Shown here: in pieces, positions 27,167 to 35,427 of the stretch
Numbering within the stretch: position 1 is the stretch's first letter
Layout of the letters: each line of letters begins with the position of its first letter
Assembly: GCA_017472735.1 (NCBI GenBank)
Contig: JAFUOD010000001.1
Span: 1 to 46,272, forward strand
Direction of reading: 5' to 3'
Origin: Oscillospiraceae bacterium
GTDB taxonomy: Bacteria > Bacillota > Clostridia > Oscillospirales > Ruminococcaceae
Length of the DNA: 46,272 bases
The notes under the pieces: model-generated
Seen by the model: only the letters and a program-made list of their open reading frames with translations
Told to the model about the DNA's origin: nothing
Database searches by the model: none
Program-made: the position numbers and the translations under genes

Positions 27167-28615
27167 TTATCCTTGAGAATCGACGAATTCCTTCACATTG
27201 GCGTTGAGTTCATCAACATAGAACAGGATCGATTCTTGGTTAGCTTCTCTAACCTGTGCCCATGTCTGTGCGCCCAAGCCGGATCTGCCGAGGGTCATGG
27301 TCTTTTCAATGGCAATGTCATAAAGCTGGTCGCCAAGGCCGTGACCATAGTTCAAAACGGTATTTTCAGACGCAGAAAGCTCCATGCAGTGGTCATACAT
27401 ATCAAGCATTTCTTCAGTCCAGTAATACTTTTCCACAAGCTGTTTACGGTCGATGGAGATAACGGTAGGATCCAAGATCTTGAATCTTTCGCATGCGGCA
27501 AACAAAGCTACACCTTCGGGGTTTTGCGCGCCGTTTACCAAAAGGAATGCAGTAATCTTGGAGCCAATGTAATAGTTGCCGTCGCCGTTAGGGTCGCGAG
27601 GCAACGGAACGAACATAATTTCGTTCTGTGTAATGTCGCCCCAAACTGCATTTACCTCTTCAACGGGAGCAGTGAAGCCCCATGTACCTACAACATAGAA
27701 CAAGCAAAGGCCTTCCTTAACGCCGCCGCCTTCAACGTCGTTTCTGATTACCCAGCCCTTGTTCCAAACAGGGTAAATACATTCGTTCTTTTTAAGGTTG
27801 TAAATAAGCTCGGCTGCTCTTTCAAGTCCGGGGCTGTCAAGGTTAGCCTCATAAAGACCGGTTTCCTTGTTATACATAACTGTTGTGCCGCCCGACATTT
27901 CCATAAGTGAGGTATCATAGTACCAACCGTCCAAGGCGTATCTGTCCTCATCAGGGTCAGAGAAGTCTAAGCACATGTCATAGAATTCATCCCAGGTCCA
28001 TTCGTCGTTAGCATAAAGCTCGGCAGGGTCGTCAAAGCCCCATTCGTCCATAACACGTCTGTTATAAGCGCAAACGTCATCGAACTTAAGCTCGTAAACC
28101 ATTGCATAGCGCTTGCCTGCAAGAGATAAATATGTATCTACAAAGTTCTTTGTGCCTACCCAAAGAGGGTCATCATAGTCGATGTAATCATCAACAGGCT
28201 GATAAACACCCTTTATTGCGTAGGTAGGGAAGTAGTCGATATCGTCACCGGGGAAGAAGTCGGGAGAAGTACCTGCCAAAACAAGAGTTGCAAGTCCGTC
28301 ATATCTCTGATCCCATACACATTCCAACCACTCTACCTCACCGCCGTACTTTTCGGTAAAGGTGAAGAAACCGGTGTTAACGACCTCTGTCTCGGAATAG
28401 TTGTGGAAGGGGTCATACCACGCATACCACTTGATAACCGAGTTAGCGCCGACTGCATCAGCTGCGTCAGGCAAGGTGATACCTGCTGCTGCCAAAATAG
28501 CTTCCGAATCTTCGGTGGAAAGAGTTACCTGAACGATCTCTCTTTTCTTGTTTCCGCAACCTACAAGAGCGAAAACCAAGACCAGCACAAGAACCAAAGC
28601 AAGAATCTTTTTCAT
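27167..28615 (-). CDS. Solute-binding lipoprotein, array member 3
   Basis: A 482-residue lipoprotein. The start at 28615 gives signal peptide MKKILALVLVLVLVFALVG with lipobox LVGC and follows GGAGG at 7 nt; a frame extending 52 residues upstream has no site and would destroy the signal peptide. The shared segments are KREIVQVTLSTEDSEAIL, WYAWYDPFHNYSETEVVNTG, DEWTWDEFYDMCLDFSDPDE, and GGVKEGLCLFYVVGTWGF. Family 1-like solute-binding protein, unknown ligand. Its upstream region only partly resembles those of members 1 and 2. Confidence 0.85.
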   Translation of the reverse strand: MKKILALVLVLVLVFALVGCGNKKREIVQVTLSTEDSEAILAAAGITLPDAADAVGANSVIKWYAWYDPFHNYSETEVVNTGFFTFTEKYGGEVEWLECVWDQRYDGLATLVLAGTSPDFFPGDDIDYFPTYAIKGVYQPVDDYIDYDDPLWVGTKNFVDTYLSLAGKRYAMVYELKFDDVCAYNRRVMDEWGFDDPAELYANDEWTWDEFYDMCLDFSDPDEDRYALDGWYYDTSLMEMSGGTTVMYNKETGLYEANLDSPGLERAAELIYNLKKNECIYPVWNKGWVIRNDVEGGGVKEGLCLFYVVGTWGFTAPVEEVNAVWGDITQNEIMFVPLPRDPNGDGNYYIGSKITAFLLVNGAQNPEGVALFAACERFKILDPTVISIDRKQLVEKYYWTEEMLDMYDHCMELSASENTVLNYGHGLGDQLYDIAIEKTMTLGRSGLGAQTWAQVREANQESILFYVDELNANVKEFVDSQG

Positions 28616-28732
28616 AATTGTCCTCCATATAAATAAATTAGCATTTGCCATCTTTAATATTACAATATCCTGCCATAAAAATCTATTAGCAAAACACAAG
28701 AATTTATATATTTGTTTTTGTACAAAACAATA

Positions 28733-28764
28733 CACAGCCCCGAAAATATTAGCTCGGGGCTGTG
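28733..28764 (-). terminator. Terminator after array member 4
   Basis: CACAGCCCCGA (28733-28743) pairs with TCGGGGCTGTG (28754-28764), a perfect 11-bp stem. On the minus strand it is followed by TATTGTTTTG, a weak T tract. Confidence 0.75.
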
Positions 28765-28803
28765 CAGTCATTCCAAAAATATGAATATTTTAATTATTTG
28801 ACA

Positions 28804-30291
28804 TTATCCGATAGGACTGCCGTTTGCAATGAACTCCTCAACATTTAAGTTAAGCTCTTCAATGTAATACTCTAAAGTTTCGCTGTTGCTCGACTTGGTT
28901 TGTGCCCAGCTTTGAGCGTTGTTCGCACTTTGTCTTGATGAGCACTTCAGGGTTTCGGTAGTCTGCCACAAGTTATCGCCCATGCCGTTGCCGTAATAAA
29001 CGGTTGCGGTTGCACCATCCTGTGCCAAGGCCTTACAGGTGTCATACATTGCAAGCATCTCCTGAGTCCAAAGATACTTTTCTTCAAGCTGGCGTCTGTC
29101 GATGGATACAACAGTCGGGTCTAAAATCTTAAATCTTTCGCAAGAGGCAAACAGTGCAACACCTTCGGGGTTTTCGGCACCCGAAACAATGCAATAACCT
29201 GCTGCCTTAACCTGCATGTAATACTTTCCGTCGCCGTTGGGGTCACGAGGCAAAGGAACAAACATAAGCTCGTTAGCCAAAACATCGCCCCAAACGTTGG
29301 ATATTTCCTCGACAGGGCCTGTAAATGCCCAAGGTCCTCTGATATAGAACAGGCAAAGGCCTTCCTTCATGCCTGCGCCCTCGCTGTCGGTGCCGTTTCT
29401 TGTATTCCAGTTATGGTTCCAAACGGGGTATATGCACTCGTTTTTGGAAAGGTCATAAAGAACATTTGATGCTCTTTCAAGTCTTGGGTCGTCAAGATTC
29501 GATACATATTTGCCGGTTTCGGTGTCAAACGTAACTATCTGAGTTCCGCACGAATCCATAAATGCGCCGGAATATGCCCAGCCGTCAAGTGCATAACGGT
29601 CATAATCAGGGTCCGAGAAGTCAAGACACATTTCATAGAATACGTCCCAAGTCCATTCATCATTATAATAAAGCTCGGCAGGGTCGTCAAAGCCCCATTC
29701 TTCCATAACTCGTCTGTTATAAGGCACAACGCTTTCAAAACTGTTCTCGGTGCAGATTATGTAGTGCTTTCCTCCCAAAGAGAAGTACTTGTCAACAAAA
29801 TCTTTAACGCCCGACCAAAGGGGGTCGTTATAGTCGATATAATCATCGACCGCCTGGAACATTCCTTTGATTGCATAAGTAGGGAAGGTGTCGTTGCAGT
29901 CAGAGCCCGAGGGGAAGAAGTCCGGCGGTGTTCCGCCCAAAATAAGATTTGCCAAATCATCATTTCTCGTTGCCCATGTGGTTTCTATCCAGTCAATTTC
30001 GCATCCGTACTTTTCTTTAAAAGTCCAGTAACCGGTGTTTACTACCTCTGCCTGGCTGTAATTGTGGAAATCATCATACCAGCAAAACCATTTAATGGTG
30101 GTGCCTGCTACCAATGTCTCCTCGGCAGAGGGCAGGGAAATGCCTGCTGCTGCCAGAATTGCTTCTGCGTCTTCAGTCGAAAGCGTTACTTCAACAATCT
30201 TTCTCTTGTTTCCGCCGCAGCCTACAAGCGCCAAAATAAGAATAATCGCCAATGCTAAAGCCAAAAATCTTTTAATTCTCAATTTTCTCAC
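28804..30291 (-). CDS. Solute-binding lipoprotein, array member 4
   Basis: A 495-residue lipoprotein with lipobox LVGC after FLALALAIILILA. The start is uncertain: a GTG at 30291 has GGGG directly against it, while a TTG at 30282 has GGGGTGA at a better distance; the product differs by three residues. Shared blocks are KRKIVEVTLSTEDAEAIL, WFCWYDDFHNYSQAEVVNTG, DEWTWDVFYEMCLDFSDPDY, and GMKEGLCLFYIRGPWAF. Own promoter at 30314-30342. Ligand unknown; its cleft sequence differs from the others. Confidence 0.85.
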   Translation of the reverse strand: MRKLRIKRFLALALAIILILALVGCGGNKRKIVEVTLSTEDAEAILAAAGISLPSAEETLVAGTTIKWFCWYDDFHNYSQAEVVNTGYWTFKEKYGCEIDWIETTWATRNDDLANLILGGTPPDFFPSGSDCNDTFPTYAIKGMFQAVDDYIDYNDPLWSGVKDFVDKYFSLGGKHYIICTENSFESVVPYNRRVMEEWGFDDPAELYYNDEWTWDVFYEMCLDFSDPDYDRYALDGWAYSGAFMDSCGTQIVTFDTETGKYVSNLDDPRLERASNVLYDLSKNECIYPVWNHNWNTRNGTDSEGAGMKEGLCLFYIRGPWAFTGPVEEISNVWGDVLANELMFVPLPRDPNGDGKYYMQVKAAGYCIVSGAENPEGVALFASCERFKILDPTVVSIDRRQLEEKYLWTQEMLAMYDTCKALAQDGATATVYYGNGMGDNLWQTTETLKCSSRQSANNAQSWAQTKSSNSETLEYYIEELNLNVEEFIANGSPIG

Positions 30292-30313
30292 CCCAATATA
30301 AATTTATAATATA

Positions 30314-30342
30314 ATTCTACCCTTTATTTCCATTTAAATCAA
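30314..30342 (-). promoter_or_regulatory. Promoter of array member 4
   Basis: On the minus strand TTGATT (30337-30342), a 17-bp spacer and TAGAAT (30314-30319). Confidence 0.7.
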
Positions 30343-30440
30343 TTCTCTAAATAGCCAATTTAGCTCTTGCGATTTTGTGCATTAATTATCAATTTTGGGA
30401 CAGCTCTGATTATTTTTCATCAATTCATTTGTGCAAGCAA

Positions 30441-30469
30441 GAAAAAAGCCGCCCAAAAAAGGCGGCTTT
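30441..30469 (-). terminator. Terminator after array member 5
   Basis: AAAGCCGCC (30445-30453) pairs with GGCGGCTTT (30461-30469); on the minus strand followed by a T run and C. Confidence 0.88.
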
Positions 30470-30483
30470 AAAGTTAGATTTTA

Positions 30484-31926
30484 TCAGTCGTATTCAGCGA
30501 TCATTGCATTGAGTTCTTCAATGTAATATTCAATAGTTTCCTTGTTCTGTTCCTTAAGCTGTGCCCAAGATGTAGGCTCGGCTGCACGGGTGATGCTGTT
30601 GCCAAGGTTGTTAATGGCATTGTTAAGATTCTGAGGAACGTCACCCTCTAAGATGATGATAGGATCACGTGCTGCAAGCTCTTCACAGTGGTCATACATA
30701 TCAAGCATTTCGTTGGTCCACAAGTATTTTTCCTTAAGCTGCTTCTTGTCAATGTCGATAACAGTGGGGTCGAGCTTCTTGAATCTTTCGCAGGATGCCA
30801 AGAGTGCTACACCGTCAAGGTTGTCGCCGCCCGAAACCATGCACAAGCCGGAAATTGCAGTGTTAAGGTAATATTTACCGTCGCCGTTAGGGTCGCGGGG
30901 CATGGGAGCGAACATAACTTCGCCCTGAGATACGTCGCCCCAGATGTTGGAGATCTCTTCAACAGGGCCGGTGAAGTAAGAGGTTTCGATTACATAGAAC
31001 AAGCAAAGGCCTTCTTTAAGTCCTGCGCCGAAGGTACCGTTGTTTCTTAAAGCCCAGCGGTTGTTACCCTCGTGATAGCAGCAGTCGTTCTTAACGAGGT
31101 CATATACAAGGTTCTGTGCTCTTTCAATCTCGGGAGAGTCGATATTGGAGTAGAATATGCCGTTTTCATCTATCTGCAATACCTGCTGGCCGGTAGACTG
31201 TACCAAGCCGCCCTGATAAGCGTAGCCATCCAAAGCGTAACGGTTTTCGTCTCCGTCCGAGAAGTCCATGCACATGTTATAGAATACATCCCATGTCCAC
31301 TCGTCATTTGCATAAAGCTCAGCGGGGTCATCGAAGCCCCATTCCTGCATTACACGTCTGTTATAAACGCAAACGTCACGGAATGTGATGTCGGTGATGA
31401 TCGAGTAGTGCTTGTCGCCAAGTACGAAGTATTCGGCAGCGTCAGCAACACCCTGCCACAAAGGAGATGTGTAGTCGATGTAATCATCAACATAAGTGAA
31501 CATGCCCTTAATGCAGCTCATGGGGTATGTAGCGGTTGCAGCAGTACCTGCAGGGAAACAGTCGGGCGCAGTACCTGCAAGCACAAGGTTAGCCAAGGTG
31601 TCAAGTCTTCCCGAGTAGTCACACTCGATCCAGTTGATGGATGAGCCATACTTTTCGGTAAAGGTGAAGTAACCGGTGTTAACGATTTCGTCCTGGCTGT
31701 AGTTCTGGAAGGGGTCATACCAGCAAAGCCAGTCAACAACCGTACCGGATGCGAGAGTTTCGGCTGCATCAGGCAATCTGATACCTGCTGCTGCCAAGAT
31801 TGCTTCCGAGTCCTCAGTCGAAAGAGTAACCTTAACTACCTGACGCTTTTTATCCTTACATCCGGCTAAAGCGAAGGTTGCAAAGACCATGAGGAGAACT
31901 AAAAGCAACGCAATAATTCTTTTCAT
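30484..31926 (-). CDS. Solute-binding lipoprotein, array member 5
   Basis: A 480-residue lipoprotein. The ATG at 31926 follows CGGAGGAATTGTT and gives signal peptide MKRIIALLLVLLMVFATFA with lipobox LAGC; a longer frame starts in the untranslated leader. Shared blocks are KRQVVKVTLSTEDSEAIL, WLCWYDPFQNYSQDEIVNTG, DEWTWDVFYNMCMDFSDGDE, and GLKEGLCLFYVIETSYFT. It is the last member before the mobile element and has the strongest promoter (TTGATT-17-TATAAT). Confidence 0.85.
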   Translation of the reverse strand: MKRIIALLLVLLMVFATFALAGCKDKKRQVVKVTLSTEDSEAILAAAGIRLPDAAETLASGTVVDWLCWYDPFQNYSQDEIVNTGYFTFTEKYGSSINWIECDYSGRLDTLANLVLAGTAPDCFPAGTAATATYPMSCIKGMFTYVDDYIDYTSPLWQGVADAAEYFVLGDKHYSIITDITFRDVCVYNRRVMQEWGFDDPAELYANDEWTWDVFYNMCMDFSDGDENRYALDGYAYQGGLVQSTGQQVLQIDENGIFYSNIDSPEIERAQNLVYDLVKNDCCYHEGNNRWALRNNGTFGAGLKEGLCLFYVIETSYFTGPVEEISNIWGDVSQGEVMFAPMPRDPNGDGKYYLNTAISGLCMVSGGDNLDGVALLASCERFKKLDPTVIDIDKKQLKEKYLWTNEMLDMYDHCEELAARDPIIILEGDVPQNLNNAINNLGNSITRAAEPTSWAQLKEQNKETIEYYIEELNAMIAEYD

Positions 31927-31984
31927 AACAATTCCTCCGTTCTTAAACAAAATATGCTTATGCATATTCCAAGTATATGAATTG

Positions 31985-32013
31985 ATTATAACACTTTATC
32001 CAACTAAAATCAA
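31985..32013 (-). promoter_or_regulatory. Promoter of array member 5
   Basis: On the minus strand TTGATT (32008-32013), a 17-bp spacer and a perfect TATAAT (31985-31990). It lies about 58 bp upstream of the start codon. Confidence 0.8.
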
Positions 32014-32149
32014 TTGGCACTATTGCCATTTTTGCGGCGAAAATATTGTAAAACCCGCCATTGTCCCCGTTAAAATAATTATATTCATCTGCTCGGTTTT
32101 GATGTTATTATTGAATACAAAAAATCAAAGCCCGAAGAAATGATGGGTG

Positions 32150-32163
32150 TTCGTAAAACAGTT
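32150..32163 (+). repeat. Left terminal inverted repeat
   Basis: TTCGTAAAACAGTT, identical to the inverse complement of 46252-46265. A second, imperfect inverted copy (TAACTATTTTACG) lies just inside at 32176-32188, so the left end contains a dyad of the kind bound by a recombinase dimer. Confidence 0.75.
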
Positions 32164-32175
32164 AAACCTAAAATT

Positions 32176-32188
32176 TAACTATTTTACG
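32176..32188. repeat. Inner half-site of the left end
   Basis: TAACTATTTTACG differs at one base from TAACTGTTTTACG at the right end (46251-46263) and is in the same orientation, so the two ends also share a direct repeat. Confidence 0.55.
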
Positions 32189-32221
32189 GCATCTGTCAGA
32201 CGGGGTTGGTAATCAACAACG

Positions 32222-32268
32222 AAAAATGAGTGATGCCAGGTCGAAAGACCGAGCATCACTCATTTTTT
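32222..32268 (+). terminator. Strong terminator at the left end of the element
   Basis: AAAAATGAGTGATGC (32222-32236) pairs perfectly with GCATCACTCATTTTT (32253-32267), and an inner GGTC-gaaa-GACC helix caps it. A T run follows, so it stops plus-strand transcripts entering from outside; the A tract makes it usable in both directions. tnpV starts 42 bp later. Confidence 0.75.
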
Positions 32269-32309
32269 ATCTTAACGCTTATACTTTCGATATTATGGAG
32301 GAACATATT

Positions 32310-32672
32310 ATGCAGGAACTGAACTATATTCGTTGTGGTGATTACTATATTCCCGATATTCGCTTACCGGAGGAAAACAGACCTATTCGTCGGTGGGGAC
32401 GTATGCACAGAGATTATCTCAAGGAACACAACCCCATTCGCTTCAATGAGCTTTGTCTCAGCGGTGAATTGTGGACATATCTGGCTGATTTGAATGAGCA
32501 GGCACAGAACCGCCTTGAACTTATCGTCGAACAGATAAAGGCATCTGAAGGCGTGACAGAGGGCATGAAGCAACACGATCAGATGGCGTGGGTTGGAGCT
32601 ATGAACAGCATCCGCAATCGTGCAGAGGAGATTATTATGCGTGAGATGATCTATGAGGAGGATGCGGTATGA
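32310..32672 (+). CDS. tnpV: TnpV family transposon protein
   Basis: A 120-residue protein: MQELNYIRCGDYYIPDIRLP, then RPIRRWGRMHRDYLKEHNPI, matching the TnpV family found in Tn4451-like elements. No catalytic motif is visible and its function is unknown; it is not needed for transposition in Tn4451 as far as I recall. The ATG at 32310 follows GGAGG at 8 nt; a longer frame starts inside the terminator hairpin. It overlaps the next gene by 4 bp. Confidence 0.85.
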   Translation: MQELNYIRCGDYYIPDIRLPEENRPIRRWGRMHRDYLKEHNPIRFNELCLSGELWTYLADLNEQAQNRLELIVEQIKASEGVTEGMKQHDQMAWVGAMNSIRNRAEEIIMREMIYEEDAV

Positions 32673-32932
32673 GAATCCTTGAAGAATTATGGTACGGCAA
32701 CATCGAGCCAACTGAATATGATACATCCTCTTGCAAAGAGTATAGGAAACTGTTGGAGCTGATTTGCAGAAATGAAGAAAAGCTCAGAGCCACCATGACG
32801 GATGAGCAAAAGGAGCTGTTTGAGAAATATACTGATTGTGTGCGAGAGCATCAAACAATTACAGACTGCTTGATCTTCCAGAACGGCTTTAAGCTGGGTG
32901 CGAGAATGATGTTGGGGGTAATGGAAGAATAA
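32669..32932 (+). CDS. DUF6809 family protein
   Basis: An 87-residue mostly helical protein: LEELWYGNIEPTEYDTSSCK at the N-terminus and IFQNGFKLGARMMLGVMEE at the end, as in DUF6809. This family is a usual follower of tnpV in gut Firmicutes elements. ATGA overlap with tnpV indicates coupling, and a terminator follows at once. Function unknown. Confidence 0.78.
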   Translation: MRILEELWYGNIEPTEYDTSSCKEYRKLLELICRNEEKLRATMTDEQKELFEKYTDCVREHQTITDCLIFQNGFKLGARMMLGVMEE

Positions 32933-32938
32933 TAGGCG

Positions 32939-32985
32939 AAGCAGACTTGGACTGCCTTTAAGGTGATCCGGGTCTGCTTTTTTGT
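32939..32985 (+). terminator. Terminator after tnpV-DUF6809
   Basis: AAGCAGAC (32939-32946) pairs with GTCTGCTT (32972-32979), followed by TTTTTG; the 25-nt loop contains a small internal repeat. Confidence 0.7.
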
Positions 32986-33054
32986 TTTCAAAGAACATTT
33001 GAAGCCTACGCACTTTATTCGCCGTAAAAAGTGTAATTATTTTTCTAAAACTCG

Positions 33055-33083
33055 TTGTATTTTTTGCGATTGTGTGATATACT
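33055..33083 (+). promoter_or_regulatory. Promoter of the defence-like operon
   Basis: TTGTAT (33055-33060), a 17-bp spacer and TATACT (33078-33083), 32 bp upstream of the start codon of the ATPase gene. Confidence 0.6.
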
Positions 33084-33114
33084 ATACTTGCATTATAATG
33101 ACGGAGGTGCGTGT

Positions 33115-34413
33115 ATGTACCGAATTGCTATTGAAAAGCTATTAAAATGGAAACAAAGTAAACGCCGTAAGCCTTTGATTATCGAAGGAGCTCGTCAAGT
33201 TGGTAAGACTTGGCTGATGAAAGAATTTGGCAGACAGGCATATGCGGATACCGTATATATCAATTTTGACTCCAATTCCAGAATGGCAGAGTTGTTTGCC
33301 TCTGATCTGGATACGGAACGCTTGATTATGGGATTGGAACTGTATGTAGGTCGCAAAATTGATCCCGACAACTCTTTGCTGATTTTTGACGAAGTGCAGG
33401 AAGTTCCGAGAGCGTTGTCGTCTCTTAAATATTTCTACGAAAATGCGCCTCAGTATCACATTGTATGCGCCGGTTCGTTGCTTGGTATTGCCTTGCATCA
33501 AGGCACGTCTTTCCCCGTGGGTAAGGTGGATTTCTTGAAACTGTATCCCCTTTCTTTCAAGGAATTTTTGATGGCAACAGATAAAGAACGATTTGCCGAA
33601 CTGCTTGATAAGCGAGATTTTCAGATGATCACAAGCTTTAAGCAAACGTATATTGATGCCTTGAAACACTATTACTTTGTTGGCGGCATGCCTGAGGCTG
33701 TGCAAAGCTTTGCAGAGAATAAGGACTTTAACGAGGTTCGTGAAATTCAAAAGCGAATCCTTGCTGCATATGAACAAGATTTCTCTAAACACGCTCCTAA
33801 CGAAATTGTGCCGAGACTCCGTATGTTGTGGAACAGTATCCCTTCTCAGTTGGCGAAAGAAAACAAGAAGTTTATCTACGGTCTTGTTCGTGAAGGCGCT
33901 CGGGCGAAAGACTATGAAACTGCAATTATGTGGTTGAGCGATTGTGGTCTTGTTCATAAGGTTAGCCGTGTCAATGCGGCAGGCATCCCCTTGCGGGCAT
34001 ATGAGGACTTGAAAGCGTTTAAGCTATTTGTAGTTGACGTTGGTCTTCTCGGCTGTATGGCTGGACTTCGTCAGCGTACTCTGCTTGACGGCAATGATCT
34101 TTTTGTTGAATTCAAGGGTGCACTCACAGAACAGTACGTTTGCCAGCAGTTAAAGACCATCCAAGACTTGGACATTTATTACTATACCAACGACAGAGGT
34201 TCCTGTGAAGTTGACTTTGTTGTTGATACGGGTGAATTGATAGTTCCTGTTGAAGTAAAGGCAGAGGTAAATCTCAGAGCAAAGAGTCTTAAGACTTACC
34301 AAGAAAAATTCTCTCCCGAAGTTTCCGTTCGCACATCCATGGCGGACTTCAAGAAAGAAGATTGGCTCGTTAATCTGCCGCTGTATGCGATAGACCAGAT
34401 CACTCAAATATAA
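33115..34413 (+). CDS. AAA ATPase with DUF4143 domain
   Basis: A 432-residue protein. The N-terminal AAA domain has Walker A GARQVGKT (about residues 25-32) and Walker B LLIFDEVQEVP (about 88-98), then SLKYFYENAPQYHIVCAGSL. The C-terminal DUF4143 region ends in a PD-(D/E)XK-like core, EVDFVV followed by VPVEVKAE (about residues 365-385). The start at 33115 follows GGAGG at 7 nt. Such ATPases are widespread and often found near restriction or toxin genes; their target is not known. Followed 15 bp later by the Mrr endonuclease gene. Confidence 0.85.
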   Translation: MYRIAIEKLLKWKQSKRRKPLIIEGARQVGKTWLMKEFGRQAYADTVYINFDSNSRMAELFASDLDTERLIMGLELYVGRKIDPDNSLLIFDEVQEVPRALSSLKYFYENAPQYHIVCAGSLLGIALHQGTSFPVGKVDFLKLYPLSFKEFLMATDKERFAELLDKRDFQMITSFKQTYIDALKHYYFVGGMPEAVQSFAENKDFNEVREIQKRILAAYEQDFSKHAPNEIVPRLRMLWNSIPSQLAKENKKFIYGLVREGARAKDYETAIMWLSDCGLVHKVSRVNAAGIPLRAYEDLKAFKLFVVDVGLLGCMAGLRQRTLLDGNDLFVEFKGALTEQYVCQQLKTIQDLDIYYYTNDRGSCEVDFVVDTGELIVPVEVKAEVNLRAKSLKTYQEKFSPEVSVRTSMADFKKEDWLVNLPLYAIDQITQI

Positions 34414-34428
34414 TCGGAGGCAGCAGTT

Positions 34429-35334
34429 ATGAATATTAAACAATTATCTTCCGACGGCAAGATTGCTTATTTAATTAAGCCGATATTGAAAGTACTACAG
34501 GAAGCTGGCGGTCAGTTAGAGCGTTCTGAAATAAAAGCACGCATCGCTGACATGGATGATCAAATTGCGGAATTTGCAGAAATTGAAAAGAAGTCCAAGA
34601 AAACTGGAAACACATATAAGGAATTCAACTTCAAGTTCAATTTTGCAATAAAAGATTTATTCTTTATTGGATTATTGACTTATACGGATACTTCTCCTAT
34701 TACGCTGACCGAAAAAGGACTATATCTTGATGTAGATACTCTTGATGTCGAAAAAGATGTTATTGAAGCATCTAAAAAGCATTGGGAGCAGTTGAGTCAA
34801 AACAACAAGAAGAACAAGGTTGCCGACATTTCTGACAACGAGGAAGAAATGCAGGAAGAAGAAAAAATCAAGGATGATTTCAAAGAAAAACTGCTTGCTG
34901 CGATTGCGAAAATGACCCCTAAAAAGTTTGAGGCTTTTTCAAGGGCGTTGTTAAATCGTATGGGTGTTGAATTTACAGAAAAGGGCGTTCAGATCAGTAA
35001 TGATGGCGGAATTGACGGTTATGGTTATCATACCGATACTAATGATTTCCGCACAACCAGAGTTGTTATTCAATGCAAACGTTATAATGTTGCACCCGTA
35101 AGAGAACCGGAAATTAACCAATTCTTAGGTGCCATGAACAAGTACCAGGCCGATTATGGTGTGTTTATCACCAACGGCAGATTTACGAATTCAGCAAGGC
35201 AGGCTGCAAGAGAAGGCTCCCCCATTACCTTGATTGACGGGAATGACCTTGTTAAATTGGTTATCAAATATGAGTTGTATATAACACCGGTTAAGACCTA
35301 TGTTTTGGAGGAGTTTTATAACTCGGAAGAATAA
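34429..35334 (+). CDS. Mrr-family restriction endonuclease
   Basis: A 301-residue protein. The N-terminal Mrr-type winged helix (ILKVLQEAGGQLERSEIKAR) is followed by an acidic linker and a C-terminal PD-(D/E)XK-type catalytic domain: KFEAFSRALLNRMGVEFTEK, then GGIDGYG (about residues 188-194) and VVIQCKRYN (about 209-217), with the Asp and the QxK pair in the places expected for Mrr. Mrr enzymes cut methylated DNA (type IV restriction). GGAGGCAGCAG precedes the ATG. Second gene of the operon. Confidence 0.88.
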   Translation: MNIKQLSSDGKIAYLIKPILKVLQEAGGQLERSEIKARIADMDDQIAEFAEIEKKSKKTGNTYKEFNFKFNFAIKDLFFIGLLTYTDTSPITLTEKGLYLDVDTLDVEKDVIEASKKHWEQLSQNNKKNKVADISDNEEEMQEEEKIKDDFKEKLLAAIAKMTPKKFEAFSRALLNRMGVEFTEKGVQISNDGGIDGYGYHTDTNDFRTTRVVIQCKRYNVAPVREPEINQFLGAMNKYQADYGVFITNGRFTNSARQAAREGSPITLIDGNDLVKLVIKYELYITPVKTYVLEEFYNSEE

Positions 35335-35427
35335 TAACAGGTTGACCTGTGAGCGTTGAAAACCGTTCATCAAAACCTAACCCAATATGCAAATATAAGG
35401 ACGGTTGTTCTGATTGTGGAGGATTAT

